From Arthrobacter sp. ZGTC131 (lineage in GTDB: Bacteria; Actinomycetota; Actinomycetes; Actinomycetales; Micrococcaceae), in NCBI RefSeq assembly GCF_002929275.1, contig NZ_PJIK01000004.1:124001-188000 (forward strand): a stretch of 64,000 nucleotides of DNA, written 5' to 3'. Both the position numbers and the translations under genes were made by a program. Below the pieces are notes generated by a model. It did not search any database and was not told the DNA's origin. It saw nothing but the letters and a program-made list of their open reading frames with translations. The first letter of the stretch is position 1, and each line of letters begins with the position of its first letter. This document shows, in pieces, positions 33,760 to 43,535 of this stretch.

Positions 33760-35127
33760 TCAGCCATCGAAATTGCGCGCCAACGACGGCGTACCGAACT
33801 GCGACGACAATGCCTTGCTCTTCAACATAGCCAATCCAGCTACAACAACGGCTAGGTACCAGACGATTCTCGATGCGTTGCGCACAGGGTACTGAAACAC
33901 CGCAGAAGCGAAGAGCAGCAGGGAAATGACGGCAACCAAGGTGAGAGTCTGCCTCAGCGCACCATCGAATGAAGAAATGATATTGTCCAATCCGGATACC
34001 AAGGCACCAACGGAAAACATAAACATAACAACATAAATAATGCCATATGCGTAGAGCTCACCGAAGGTATTGAATGGCGTCGCAGGCCCCCAGCTGAGTT
34101 CTCCCAGAATCGAGCTCCAGTCCGTCAGCCCTCCTGGCAATGGATTAATTGACGTCCAAAAATATTGTTGGTCCAGTTGGCCGGACATAACGATATCGCC
34201 GGTCAGGGGAACCCCAAACAAAACGTTACCAACCAACTGCCCGAACCGAACTTCGAAAAGTCTGTCGGACTTTTCAGTTAGGACATCGAGGTAAGGCAGT
34301 AGCCCGGCACCAACTGCTTCCAGCCTGAAAACTAATGAAGCATTGAGGAGAACTACAACGCTGAACAAACTACCAACAACAGATATTGCGGCCCCAAGCT
34401 TTCCTGGTTTTCGAAACTCGATGAACAGCCAGAGAAGAATGAGCGGCAATACAGCAACGGCCCTTGATCCGGTGGAGATCATCACAACGAAGTATCCCCC
34501 GAGCAACAACCCCGCAGTCGTTCGCAAGTGCCGCGGGGACCGCCTGACAATTAGGACAATTGAGGCCAAGACTGCTCCGACTGGTCCGAAGATCGAGCTT
34601 GCGCTGACAATAAGCTGCGGCCCGGCCATCTCCAAGTAGTGGCGCCTCTCTAACAGACCGGCCGGGCCGTAACCAACTATGTACAGAATTAGCGGAATCA
34701 CCGACAAAGCAAGCAACTTACCTGCATGCAAGCTGACCAGCACTTCGAGCCGATTGGATTCATCCTCAATTTGCCTGCGTGCGGGGGGGCGCAGGAAAAA
34801 CAATCCACCGAAGAAGATACTCACAATCGAAAGAAATATGACAGCAAAAGCGGCATCGTAGGCCAGCCTCGAAAACGGAATGCGCATCGAAACAAGGGCT
34901 TCATTCTCAATAAGCGGGTAAAGGCTGTATCCCAGCGCCAAGCAGCCACTCAATGCCAATACGACGATCCCGGCCAAGGGATACTTCCGGTGACCTTTAG
35001 CCCCGAGACACCAAAACATACCCGTGGCGGCTGGGACCAAAAATGCCGGAAGAAGAGCATCTTGATGTAGAAACGTGACGATGGCCGCTGCAAACACTAA
35101 AGTGGCCATGCCAATAGTCTTTCCCAC
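33760..35127 (-). CDS. wzy: O-antigen/EPS polymerase (Wzy-like)
   Basis: 455 aa with about 11-12 hydrophobic segments and one larger outside loop (about 260-345, containing VLFGVPLTGDIVMSGQL and INPLPGGLTDWSSI), the layout of Wzy oligosaccharide-repeat polymerases. The motif STGSRA (about 215) is common in this group. It would join undecaprenyl-linked repeat units on the outer face of the membrane. The gene is alone on the minus strand with its start at 35127. It is AT-rich compared with housekeeping genes here. The presence of a flippase gene 0.7 kb away supports the role. Confidence 0.82.
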   Translation of the reverse strand: MGKTIGMATLVFAAAIVTFLHQDALLPAFLVPAATGMFWCLGAKGHRKYPLAGIVVLALSGCLALGYSLYPLIENEALVSMRIPFSRLAYDAAFAVIFLSIVSIFFGGLFFLRPPARRQIEDESNRLEVLVSLHAGKLLALSVIPLILYIVGYGPAGLLERRHYLEMAGPQLIVSASSIFGPVGAVLASIVLIVRRSPRHLRTTAGLLLGGYFVVMISTGSRAVAVLPLILLWLFIEFRKPGKLGAAISVVGSLFSVVVLLNASLVFRLEAVGAGLLPYLDVLTEKSDRLFEVRFGQLVGNVLFGVPLTGDIVMSGQLDQQYFWTSINPLPGGLTDWSSILGELSWGPATPFNTFGELYAYGIIYVVMFMFSVGALVSGLDNIISSFDGALRQTLTLVAVISLLLFASAVFQYPVRNASRIVWYLAVVVAGLAMLKSKALSSQFGTPSLARNFDG

Positions 35128-35258
35128 TTCAGTCTTCCTTCAGAGTTGAACGGCTATAGGGGCTGTCAAGGAAGCCCTGGACAGGCCGCGTAATCCGGCA
35201 GTTTTGCTTATGATCGAATAGGCGAACACTCGGGACCCCTTGCCAGTGTAGTCTCTCA

Positions 35259-35870
35259 GTGCCAGTTAACACGCTTCAGAAGGCGGGCCGCGCACTGGAA
35301 CTCGGCCACCTAGGCGTCTCACGTAAGGACAGTTGCTTGAAACTTGAAAGTCTGCTTCTGAAAATCGACAATTACCTGCTTCGGGTTTTGCCTGGTCGGC
35401 TCGTCAGGGATGTGAGACAGACGGTGCTTAGGCGGCTGGGCGCGAGTATTGCAGAGTCCGTCTACATCGGCCAAGGCGTGAGAATCATGGGGCCCGCCGG
35501 CTTGGTCCTTGAAGCAGGTGTGGTCGTAGCTAGAGACTCGGTACTCGACGCACGTGGAGGACTAACTTTGGAGTCCTCCGCTCTTATCGGTTTCGAATCA
35601 ATCCTTCTCACACACACGCATCGGTCCCCGAATGTTGGCATACCGATCCAAGATCAAGGAATGTATGAGAAACCGATAGTAATTGGATCACGCGCGTGGC
35701 TTGGAACCCGAGTCATCGTCCTGCCCGGTGCCGTCCTTGGTAATGATGTGATCGTTGGCTCTGGCTCCGTTGTGACGAAGAGTCTGCCCCCCGAAGGAAT
35801 TTATGCTGGTTCCCCAGCCCGGCTCATCCGTCAACGCATATCTCTCGACTCTCCCGTCGCAGAACGATAA
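35259..35870 (+). CDS. Hexapeptide-repeat acyltransferase
   Basis: 203 aa from GTG 35259; the true start may be later since no ribosome site is evident. Beta-helix hexads run from VYIGQGVRIMGPAGLVLEAG to VIVLPGAVLGNDVIVGSGSV, and YAGSPARLI closes the domain. LTHTHRSPNVG carries the likely catalytic His. It is a sugar O-acetyltransferase of the WcaF/NodL type, presumably decorating the EPS. Its last 40 bases overlap the end of the convergent flippase gene, an unusual tail-to-tail overlap. Confidence 0.82.
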   Translation: MPVNTLQKAGRALELGHLGVSRKDSCLKLESLLLKIDNYLLRVLPGRLVRDVRQTVLRRLGASIAESVYIGQGVRIMGPAGLVLEAGVVVARDSVLDARGGLTLESSALIGFESILLTHTHRSPNVGIPIQDQGMYEKPIVIGSRAWLGTRVIVLPGAVLGNDVIVGSGSVVTKSLPPEGIYAGSPARLIRQRISLDSPVAER

Positions 35871-37099
35871 CCGAGTGCACTTCTGATGCCCTCTGTCATC
35901 AGCAATGGAATGGCTTGCGTAGCTGTAAAGAGTGCTGCACCCGCACTGGTCGCCAAGTCAATAGAAGTTGCACCGACAAACCCCCAAAGCACGGTCAGCG
36001 GAAATAGCGACCAAGATCCTGCGAGCCAGAGCCTTGAATGATTGAGTGAACCCCAAGCAATGGCGAGGTTAATCCCAACACTCCCAACAGAAATCACAAT
36101 CAATTCCTGATCTAGCCCTGAATAATTGGGGCCCAGGAGCCCAAGTATGAGGCTAGAAGCCGGGACCATGCATAGCACAACGACCGAGGAACAAAGTAAA
36201 TAGACCGTCAAAATTTTGGTCATTGCAGCGGCCACACTCTGCCTAGAAGTCGCCAGTAGCGCGATTCGAGGAGAGAGCATTTCAAGCACCACGGCGTTCA
36301 GGACCGCGAAGACCATCGAGAAGCGTGACAGGGCGGCAACTTGCGATACAACGACGGTAGAGCCAAGAACGCTCAGCACAAACACGACTGACTGACCGCG
36401 CAGGACATTTACCAGGTTCATTGGTAACACCTGGGTGAAAGCCTTGCGCAAAGCAACCCGCGCGTCAGGGTGATCCGCGTTACCCCACGCAGAGGTGATT
36501 CGTCCCCTACGGGTAAGAAGCCACGCTTCTAGCCAGTATGTAACAGCAGTGGTGAAAAGAAGATATGGGAGAATTTGCTGTGGAATGACGATAGCAGCAA
36601 TCACCAGCACAAGCCGCACAACTGCTGAACCAACGAGAACGTTTTGGGCTTCGTTCGCTCGCAATTGAAGCCGAAAGTACACCTGCCAGATACCGCGCTG
36701 GTATACAGACTCCAATGTCACAATCATCAGTGCTGCTGCCAAGAGCATCTCCCATAGAGATGCACCGTTGGTGTTGAACAGGAATAGCAGGCATGCCAGA
36801 GCAAAAAACGAGAGCCACAGACCGACTCGGCGTCGGAATCTTAGCCCACTTCTGAACCAGGCTCCCAACTCATCGGGGCTGTCTTTCACCTTTGCCCCAT
36901 GCGCCAGCAAGGTGCTGCCGACGCCGGCGTCCGACAGGCTTGTCATAGCAAATATGAGACCTATGTAAATGCTATAAAGCGCATACTCTTGGATGCTTAG
37001 GACCCGCACAATGATGATCCCGGTTGCGAACCCTAGTACCTGAAGCAGTACATTGCCGCTAACAAAAGATAGTCCCTTGCGCAACCATGCCCTACTCAC
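35831..37099 (-). CDS. wzx: Polysaccharide flippase (Wzx-like)
   Basis: 422 aa from GTG 37099, eight bases after AGGA; a GTG at 37147 would overlap the gene before it. There are about 12-14 membrane helices. The N-terminus LSFVSGNVLLQVLGFATGII is typical of the polysaccharide transporter (MATE-like) family. It moves the lipid-linked repeat unit across the membrane for Wzy. The gene is in the minus-strand run with two glycosyltransferases and an acyltransferase, 34 bases after the first of them. Confidence 0.88.
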   Translation of the reverse strand: MSRAWLRKGLSFVSGNVLLQVLGFATGIIIVRVLSIQEYALYSIYIGLIFAMTSLSDAGVGSTLLAHGAKVKDSPDELGAWFRSGLRFRRRVGLWLSFFALACLLFLFNTNGASLWEMLLAAALMIVTLESVYQRGIWQVYFRLQLRANEAQNVLVGSAVVRLVLVIAAIVIPQQILPYLLFTTAVTYWLEAWLLTRRGRITSAWGNADHPDARVALRKAFTQVLPMNLVNVLRGQSVVFVLSVLGSTVVVSQVAALSRFSMVFAVLNAVVLEMLSPRIALLATSRQSVAAAMTKILTVYLLCSSVVVLCMVPASSLILGLLGPNYSGLDQELIVISVGSVGINLAIAWGSLNHSRLWLAGSWSLFPLTVLWGFVGATSIDLATSAGAALFTATQAIPLLMTEGIRSALGYRSATGESRDMR

Positions 37100-37133
37100 A
37101 GAAAGATCCTGCCCGCGCAACAGTGATCTATTG

Positions 37134-38162
37134 TCAGCAAATCTCACGCATCACGGTTTCATAGGCATCGACCATGGCTCTTCTATTCCTAGTCTTCAAA
37201 TACGCTTCGACGTCGGTGAGGTAGTCCAGCGGCCTGTTCGGTGTTGAAGTGATCGTTTTCATCGCCTCTGCAAAGTTTTTGATCACTTCCTCATTGGGCT
37301 CAACGAGCAGTCCGTAACCATGGTGAGCATCCGTGAGCCCGCTCACGTTTGTGGCGATGACTGGCAGCCCACATCCCATTCCTTCCAAGGCTACTATCCC
37401 AAAAACTTCATCCCACATGGACGGCACACACAAAACTCGTGAGTTGTTCAAGACCTCAGAGACGCCTTGTGGATCGAGGGCGCCAAGAAACCTGACCTTT
37501 GTGTAGATATTTAGGTCAGTGGCAAGTTTCATAAGCTTAGCCTCCTCCGGACCCGTGCCGACTACATTCAAAACGTAATCGGGGCGATCCTGGCTTACCA
37601 ATGCGAACGCCTCCAAAAGCTGCCGCACGCCTTTATCCTCGATCAGGCGGGCGACAACGACAAATGCATATTCACGATCGCACCATTCACGTTTCTGCGA
37701 GAAAGTCGCTTCATCGTAGCCATTTGTCACGTATTGTCCATCACCGCCGAATCGATCGGTGATCTCAAGATTTGGAGTGATGATCCTTGTGCATCTCCTA
37801 AGCAATAGAATCTTCAGTCGCTCGCGCCATGTAATTCGCCCATCAGGCGTCTCAAGCCAAATGTGCAATGCAACTACCGTGGGCTTACGCAGCAGCAATG
37901 GAAGAATGAGCGTTTTGCTTGAGATGTTGTTCTGCAGCACAACATCAGCCTGAAGAAGAAGACGAAAATATAGCCACCAGTGCCTGAGCGAGTTCAGTCT
38001 CATAATCCGGGCAGTCGTCCCGTAGGCTTCGCGGCTTCGCTCACCTGTAACTATGACCAGTTCATGGCCTCGTGCTGTCAGCCCGGCATCAAGTATGGCC
38101 GCAACTGTAGAAAGTCCACCACGGCTTGGCGGCAACCGCTCAGAAGTCATGACAATTCTCAT
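37134..38162 (-). CDS. GT4-family glycosyltransferase
   Basis: 342 aa from ATG 38162 (GGAT seven bases upstream). PPSRGGLSTVA near the start is the acceptor-side Gly loop; YAFVVVARLIEDKGVRQLLE and WDEVFGIVALEGMGCGLPVI form the GT4 donor site with the E-x7-G variant. The fold is complete and soluble. It probably adds a hexose or fucose to the lipid-linked unit. It sits 90 bases after the next GT4 gene of the minus run. Confidence 0.9.
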   Translation of the reverse strand: MRIVMTSERLPPSRGGLSTVAAILDAGLTARGHELVIVTGERSREAYGTTARIMRLNSLRHWWLYFRLLLQADVVLQNNISSKTLILPLLLRKPTVVALHIWLETPDGRITWRERLKILLLRRCTRIITPNLEITDRFGGDGQYVTNGYDEATFSQKREWCDREYAFVVVARLIEDKGVRQLLEAFALVSQDRPDYVLNVVGTGPEEAKLMKLATDLNIYTKVRFLGALDPQGVSEVLNNSRVLCVPSMWDEVFGIVALEGMGCGLPVIATNVSGLTDAHHGYGLLVEPNEEVIKNFAEAMKTITSTPNRPLDYLTDVEAYLKTRNRRAMVDAYETVMREIC

Positions 38163-38252
38163 GCGTCTATCCAATTCAGGTCATTCCGATCTACGTCGTA
38201 GGTGCAACAGGACGGCCTGTGGGACGCCGTGCTTGGCCAGCTGGAAAGCGGT

Positions 38253-39371
38253 TCAGGAGTCGTAGGCGGTCTCAAGCTGCGCCGCTACTGCTCCAATATT
38301 GAGTTCCTGTTCAACAGCCCGATAGCCTTGGCGGACCAGCGAGCTCCGGTAGCCCTCATCGCTTAGCAGCTTCGCTACTTCGTTCGCGAGTTCCTGAGGA
38401 GATCCATTGGTCACTGCCGCTGCCCCAAGTTTCACCAACATTGGCGCTAACCCTGAATCTGCCGTTGTCACTACAGGCGTGCCGGCAGCGAGTGCCTCCA
38501 ATACGGTCATAGGAAACACCTCGCCTACGCTGGGCAGAACGAAGACCGCGCTACTCGCTAGCCACTGCAGTGAGTCTCCAGGCCCTACTGGACCTTCGTA
38601 TGTGAGGTTTCGAGACAGCCCAAACTCTCGGATATAAGCACGCAGCGATGCAAGGTCACCCTCGTCGGGACCCACCACGTGTGCTGTGAACTCGGCCCCC
38701 GCCTCTACTAGAATTCGGCACATTTCAGCGAACGCCATTACGCGTTTTCTTGGGTGAAGCCTCGCCAAAAACAAAATTCTATTCGTCTGGCGCTCGATCG
38801 GTTGCCGCGGCGCCAGGGTAATGCCATTCGGAATGAGTTCGACTTTCGCATCACCTTGACAGATGTGGTTGATACCTTTGGCCTCAGCGCCTGTGAGGAC
38901 AAGGACGCGACGGGCGGACTTGAGGACGCGACGGGTTATAGCGGTGTCGATTAATCGGACGCGAAGGGATCGCCTTGGCATTATCATTCCATGAGTTTGA
39001 ACGACGTATGGAATACGCTTGAGCATCAATATCCATGCGCTTATGAGGCTTATGGGGTCCCGCCCCATGTGAATGTGAAAGGCGTCGCTCGGCCTAGATT
39101 TACGCAGTAGCAGCATCCAAAGTTTCGGCGATACAAGCCCGATGAAACCAGGGCCAATCCGCTGAACTGCAAGTAAAGTCACATGCGCATTTGGGATGTC
39201 CACTTCTTGAAAACCGTCCCAGCCAGCCATCAGTTCGGTCTCATGCCCGCGGCGAGCCAACTCAGCGATCTGACCCATAGCTACAGCTACTGGTCCGCCA
39301 TAGGCGCCGTCTATAGAAACGTACGAGACGACGTGGGTGATCTTGGAAGCTTTGGATTCAGCGTTGTTCAT
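38253..39371 (-). CDS. GT4-family glycosyltransferase
   Basis: 372 aa. The start at ATG 39371 overlaps the stop of the acyltransferase gene (ATGA), so I prefer it to longer frames. DGAYGGPVAVAMGQIAELA is the acceptor loop; RILFLARLHPRKRVMAFAEM and FVLPSVGEVFPMTVLEALAA give the GT4 donor half with the E-x7-E motif. HIHMGRDPISL is the middle His segment. It is likely a colanic-acid-type transferase. A linker region 38174-38252 separates it from the next transferase. Confidence 0.9.
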   Translation of the reverse strand: MNNAESKASKITHVVSYVSIDGAYGGPVAVAMGQIAELARRGHETELMAGWDGFQEVDIPNAHVTLLAVQRIGPGFIGLVSPKLWMLLLRKSRPSDAFHIHMGRDPISLISAWILMLKRIPYVVQTHGMIMPRRSLRVRLIDTAITRRVLKSARRVLVLTGAEAKGINHICQGDAKVELIPNGITLAPRQPIERQTNRILFLARLHPRKRVMAFAEMCRILVEAGAEFTAHVVGPDEGDLASLRAYIREFGLSRNLTYEGPVGPGDSLQWLASSAVFVLPSVGEVFPMTVLEALAAGTPVVTTADSGLAPMLVKLGAAAVTNGSPQELANEVAKLLSDEGYRSSLVRQGYRAVEQELNIGAVAAQLETAYDS

Positions 39372-39952
39372 TTGAATCGAGGCCCTACTACGGTGCCCGG
39401 GTTCCCAGAAATAATCGAATTGGGCGGAAACGATCCCCGGACAACAGTCAGCGGCGTCAACAATGACGACTGTCCAAGTGTCGTTCCACCTTGGACAAGG
39501 CACCTTGTTGTAATCCAGGTTCCATCCCCCACGGAGATCGGGCTTGTTATTAGCGCCATATCCCGTCGGTGCGCGTGACTGCCAGTCGTGAGAATAGTCT
39601 CCTGAGAGATAACGACGTCAGAACCAATTACGACTCTCTCTTGATTATGGATCCAGACGCCTTCTCCGATCCAAGATCGGGCCCCAATCTCAAGTTTCCA
39701 AGGGAACCTAACTCTAGTTCGAGGCCGGAAGATGACGCCGGGCCCGATGGACGCACCGAACATTCTCAGGACCGTAATGCGGATTTTGGAGCTGATCTGA
39801 AGCGGGTTCGTTATGAGTATGAGTTCGACGAGGCCCCATACGTATACGTACCAAGATGGCCGGTTCCAAGCCTCCCGTTCGCCCGGGGCCTCTGCCAGAT
39901 TGATCACCTTTGGCTTCCGAGCCAGCTCGGGACTGCCTTTCGGTTCCCCCAT
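39368..39952 (-). CDS. WcaF-like hexapeptide acyltransferase
   Basis: 194 aa from ATG 39952, six bases after GGAG; GTG 40018 is in frame. WNRPSWYVYVWGLVELILIT and LQISSKIRITVLRMFGA are the typical WcaF lead, followed by beta-helix hexads (IGPGVIFRPRTRVRFP, IGEGVWIHNQERVVIG). TTGSHAHRRD has the catalytic His. The end ISGNPGTVVG differs slightly from the usual NPA box. It probably O-acetylates fucose or galactose in the EPS. It is the first gene of a four-gene minus-strand run and diverges from the WcaI-like gene. Confidence 0.85.
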   Translation of the reverse strand: MGEPKGSPELARKPKVINLAEAPGEREAWNRPSWYVYVWGLVELILITNPLQISSKIRITVLRMFGASIGPGVIFRPRTRVRFPWKLEIGARSWIGEGVWIHNQERVVIGSDVVISQETILTTGSHAHRRDMALITSPISVGDGTWITTRCLVQGGTTLGQSSLLTPLTVVRGSFPPNSIISGNPGTVVGPRFK

Positions 39953-40097
39953 TTCGCGCTCCATTCCCTGTTTCGACTCCAAGCTGCAGACAACTGTCAT
40001 GCTGAGTGTGCTTCGCACCGCTCACGGCGTCATAATGTCCGATTGACGCTCGGGCTCGCGGGCGGCCGTCCGGAAAGCCGTCGACCGACAGATCTTT

Positions 40098-41441
40098 GTG
40101 GCGTCACGTCGACGCGAACGACTGCCGTTCGTGTCACGATACATGGGGAATCGTAGCCGAATAGAAAGTCAGGGGCCATTGGAGACGCCGTCAGCAAAGA
40201 GTACTTCGAAACTCAGGATCACCATCGTTGGTTTGAACTACTCGCCCGAACCAACGGGAAATGCCCCGTACACGACTAGCTTGGCGGAGGGCCTTGCTGC
40301 CGGCGGGCATGACGTTCAGGTCATTACTGGAGTCCCCCACTACCCGGAGTGGCGCCTGCGAGATGGCTACGGTAGTTGGTCAAAAAATGAAGTAATCAAT
40401 GGTGTCCGTGTTAAGCGCCTCAGGCATCATGTTCCGCTGAAGCCCTCGATCTTTCACCGGATGCACATGGAGTTAAGCTTCGGAGTCCGTGCAATGTTCT
40501 CAAATTGGGCGGACCCCGATTTCGTACTCGTGGTCAGCCCAGCGCTATTTTCCAGTGGGTTGGTTGTACTCAGAGCGCATCTGCAGAGGGGCCGCCCGAG
40601 TGTCGGGATCTGGGTACAGGATATTTACAGTCGTGGAATCATCGAAACCGGAACGGGCAACAGCGTGTCGGCCAGGGCGATGTCACGCCTCGAGTCGTGG
40701 ATTCTCAGGGCCTCAGATGGTGTAGTGGTTATCCACGACCGCTTTGCAAGGTACGTCGTCGGAACGTTGCGAGTGTCTCAGGACAAGGTACGAGTAATTC
40801 GCAACTGGACTCACTTGCCGCCCTCACCGAGCTCGGGCCGTGCAGAAATGCGCGAAAAACTCGGCTGGAGCGAAACTGACATCGTTGTTCTCCATGCTGG
40901 GAACATGGGCAAGAAGCAAGGCCTCGAGAATGTAATCGATGCGGCACGCGTATCGGCCTCGCGAGATAGCCGGGTTCGGTTCGTTTTGATGGGTGACGGG
41001 AACCAGCGCCGGCAACTGGAAACAACCGCGTACGGCGTTAGTAGATTGAATTTTGTAGACCCATTGCCCGGAGAAGACTTCCAGTTAGCCCTGGCCTCAG
41101 CAGACATTTTGCTCGTTAATGAACTCCCGGGCGTGCAGGAGATGGCGGTGCCCAGCAAGTTAACGTCATACTTCAACGCTGGGCGCCCAGTGATCGCAGC
41201 AACAGATGAACAGAGCGTCACGGCCTCCGAATTGTCGGCATCAGGCGGTGGTGTGCGGGTGGACCCCGCAGATCCCGTCGCACTCGTGGAAGCAGCTGAA
41301 GCCCTCGGTGAGAACCCACTGAAACGGGCCGAACTCGGAAAGTTAGGCCTCCTCTATCGTCACGAAACATTGGCGGAGGCTGCCGCGATTGGCCACTATG
41401 ATGATTTCATCACGAGTCTGGCACCGTCGCGCAGCCGCTAG
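40098..41441 (+). CDS. wcaI: WcaI-like GT4 glycosyltransferase
   Basis: 447 aa from GTG 40098; ATG 40143 is an option and neither has a Shine-Dalgarno. The domain begins at LRITIVGLNYSPEPTGNAPY, a WcaI hallmark, followed by TGVPHYPEW. The donor half is VVLHAGNMGKKQGLENVIDA and LPGVQEMAVPSKLTSYFNAG, where the Ser-Lys stretch replaces the usual E-x7-E. In colanic acid systems WcaI adds the first fucose. The gmd-fcl genes for GDP-fucose follow directly, which supports that role. Confidence 0.85.
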   Translation: MASRRRERLPFVSRYMGNRSRIESQGPLETPSAKSTSKLRITIVGLNYSPEPTGNAPYTTSLAEGLAAGGHDVQVITGVPHYPEWRLRDGYGSWSKNEVINGVRVKRLRHHVPLKPSIFHRMHMELSFGVRAMFSNWADPDFVLVVSPALFSSGLVVLRAHLQRGRPSVGIWVQDIYSRGIIETGTGNSVSARAMSRLESWILRASDGVVVIHDRFARYVVGTLRVSQDKVRVIRNWTHLPPSPSSGRAEMREKLGWSETDIVVLHAGNMGKKQGLENVIDAARVSASRDSRVRFVLMGDGNQRRQLETTAYGVSRLNFVDPLPGEDFQLALASADILLVNELPGVQEMAVPSKLTSYFNAGRPVIAATDEQSVTASELSASGGGVRVDPADPVALVEAAEALGENPLKRAELGKLGLLYRHETLAEAAAIGHYDDFITSLAPSRSR

Positions 41442-41477
41442 GCTGTGCGACTCTTCTTTCTGCACTATGGGGGCACT

Positions 41478-42506
41478 ATGGCTAAGCGAGCACTTATCAC
41501 CGGCATCACTGGACAGGATGGCTCCTACTTGGCCGAACTGCTCCTCCGCAAAGGCTACGAGGTTCATGGCCTAATCCGGCGGGCTTCGACCTTCAATACG
41601 GCAAGAGTCGACCACCTTTACGTGGACCCGCACGACCCCAAAGCGCAACTCTTTCTCCACTATGGAGACCTGAGTGACGGAGCCCGATTGGTCACTTTGT
41701 TGGCTGAAATCAAGCCAGACGAGGTCTACAATCTTGCCGCCCAGTCTCACGTCCGTGTCTCATTCGACGAACCCGAGCACACGGCGGATACTACCGGCGT
41801 AGGAACGATTCGCCTCCTTGAAGCCGTCCGCATGTCCGGCATTGAGACTCGGTTTTACCAAGCCTCTTCTTCCGAAATGTTTGGAGCGACCCCTCCGCCG
41901 CAAAGCGAGGAAACCCCGTTCTACCCCCGCTCCCCGTACGGTGCGGCCAAGGTATACAGCTATTGGATCACCAAGAACTACCGCGAGGCGTACGGCATGT
42001 TCGCAGTTAACGGAATCCTCTTCAACCACGAATCCCCACGGAGAGGCGAGACATTCGTGACTCGCAAGATAACTCGAGCCGTGGCCGCCATCAAAGCTGG
42101 CAAGCAGGACCTGCTCTATATGGGTAACCTGGATGCAGTGCGCGACTGGGGTTACGCGGCCGAATATGTTGAAGGCATGTGGCGGATGCTTCAAGTTGAC
42201 GAACCGGACGATTTTGTCCTCGCAACTGGAGGCAACTACACCGTGCGTGACTTCCTCCAGATCTCCTTTGAACACGCTGGCTTGAACTGGGAGAATCACG
42301 TTCGCTTCGACGAGCGGTACCTCCGCCCGACAGAGGTCGACGCGCTCGTAGGCGATGCTTCTAAGGCGCAAGAAAAACTGGGTTGGAAAGCATCGGTCCA
42401 CACGCCGGAGTTGGCGCGGATCATGGTAGACGCGGACGTCGAGGCCTTGAAGCACGCCGGCAATCACTGGATTGACTCCGTGCAGCTCGAGAGCTGGAAG
42501 AGCTGA
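41478..42506 (+). CDS. gmd: GDP-mannose 4,6-dehydratase
   Basis: 342 aa from ATG 41478 after GGGGG. The Rossmann GxxGxxG is [15 protein letters not shown] and the catalytic set is complete: Ser-Ser in QASSSEMFG with Tyr-x3-Lys in [22 protein letters not shown] is typical of the family. It converts GDP-mannose to GDP-4-keto-6-deoxymannose, the first step to GDP-fucose. Its stop overlaps the next ATG (TGATG), so the two enzymes are made together. Confidence 0.95.
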   Translation: MAKRALITGITGQDGSYLAELLLRKGYEVHGLIRRASTFNTARVDHLYVDPHDPKAQLFLHYGDLSDGARLVTLLAEIKPDEVYNLAAQSHVRVSFDEPEHTADTTGVGTIRLLEAVRMSGIETRFYQASSSEMFGATPPPQSEETPFYPRSPYGAAKVYSYWITKNYREAYGMFAVNGILFNHESPRRGETFVTRKITRAVAAIKAGKQDLLYMGNLDAVRDWGYAAEYVEGMWRMLQVDEPDDFVLATGGNYTVRDFLQISFEHAGLNWENHVRFDERYLRPTEVDALVGDASKAQEKLGWKASVHTPELARIMVDADVEALKHAGNHWIDSVQLESWKS

Positions 42507-43480
42507 TGGCTGCAGGCTTGGAGTTCGTGCCGGCGCCGCTTGATCGTTCGGCAAAGTTCTACGTGGCTGGTCACCGAGGCTTGGTCGGCTCAGCGATCTG
42601 GCGAAAACTTCAAAACGAAGGTTTCGGCAACCTAATGGGACGCACATCAGCGGAGCTCGATCTAAAGAACCGTGACGACGTTTTCGCGTTCTTTTCGGAG
42701 AACAAGCCGCGATACGTAGTGCTTGCTGCGGCAAAGGTGGGTGGCATCTTGGCCAACAACACCTACCCTGTAGATTTCCTGAGCGATAATCTACGCATCC
42801 AAGTGAATGTTCTCGATGCCGCCCGGGAATACGGGGTCGAGCGGCTGCTGTTCCTCGGCTCATCGTGCATCTATCCCAAGTTTGCTGATCAGCCAATCAG
42901 GGAAGAATCGCTGCTCACCGGGCACCTCGAGCCCACCAACGACGCATATGCTATAGCGAAGATAGCCGGAATCATGCAGATACAGGCCATTCGGCGCCAA
43001 TATGGCCTGCCATGGATCTCTGCCATGCCAACAAACCTATACGGGCCCGGTGACAACTTCTCACTCGAAGGGTCCCACGTCCTTCCGGCTCTGATTCGGC
43101 GCTACGACGAGGCTGCAGCTTCGGGTGCGACAAGTGTCACAAACTGGGGTACCGGGTCACCAAGACGCGAGTTGCTCCACGTTGACGATATGGCTGCCGC
43201 TTGTCTGCACCTGTTGGAGCACTACGATGGCTCCTCGCACGTGAACGTTGGAACAGGGAGCGACGTTACCATCCGGGACCTGGCGTCAATCGTAGCGGGT
43301 GCCGTTGCTTATCAGGGTGAAATTGAATGGGACTCCTCCAAGCCCGATGGGACTCCCCGAAAGCTGCTTGACGTCTCCAAACTTGCCGCTACAGGGTGGA
43401 CCGCGTCGATCGGTCTCGAAGAAGGCATCCGCGGGACCGTCAACTGGTACCGCGAAAACTCGACAGCCCTTCGGCGATAA
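42506..43480 (+). CDS. fcl: GDP-L-fucose synthase
   Basis: 324 aa, coupled to gmd. The NADPH loop is VAGHRGLVGSAIWRKL. The active site is Ser in LGSSCIYP and Tyr/Lys in YAIAKIAGI. PTNLYGPGDNF is the family signature. It is a 3,5-epimerase/4-reductase completing GDP-L-fucose. The product feeds the WcaI-like transferase and makes fucose a likely EPS sugar. The length is standard. The gap to the initiating transferase is 55 bases. Confidence 0.95.
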   Translation: MAAGLEFVPAPLDRSAKFYVAGHRGLVGSAIWRKLQNEGFGNLMGRTSAELDLKNRDDVFAFFSENKPRYVVLAAAKVGGILANNTYPVDFLSDNLRIQVNVLDAAREYGVERLLFLGSSCIYPKFADQPIREESLLTGHLEPTNDAYAIAKIAGIMQIQAIRRQYGLPWISAMPTNLYGPGDNFSLEGSHVLPALIRRYDEAAASGATSVTNWGTGSPRRELLHVDDMAAACLHLLEHYDGSSHVNVGTGSDVTIRDLASIVAGAVAYQGEIEWDSSKPDGTPRKLLDVSKLAATGWTASIGLEEGIRGTVNWYRENSTALRR

Positions 43481-43535
43481 TCGACAAGCTTCAAACTCGC
43501 TATTCCAGCGGCAACTACCAGTGGGGGATTCTGTT

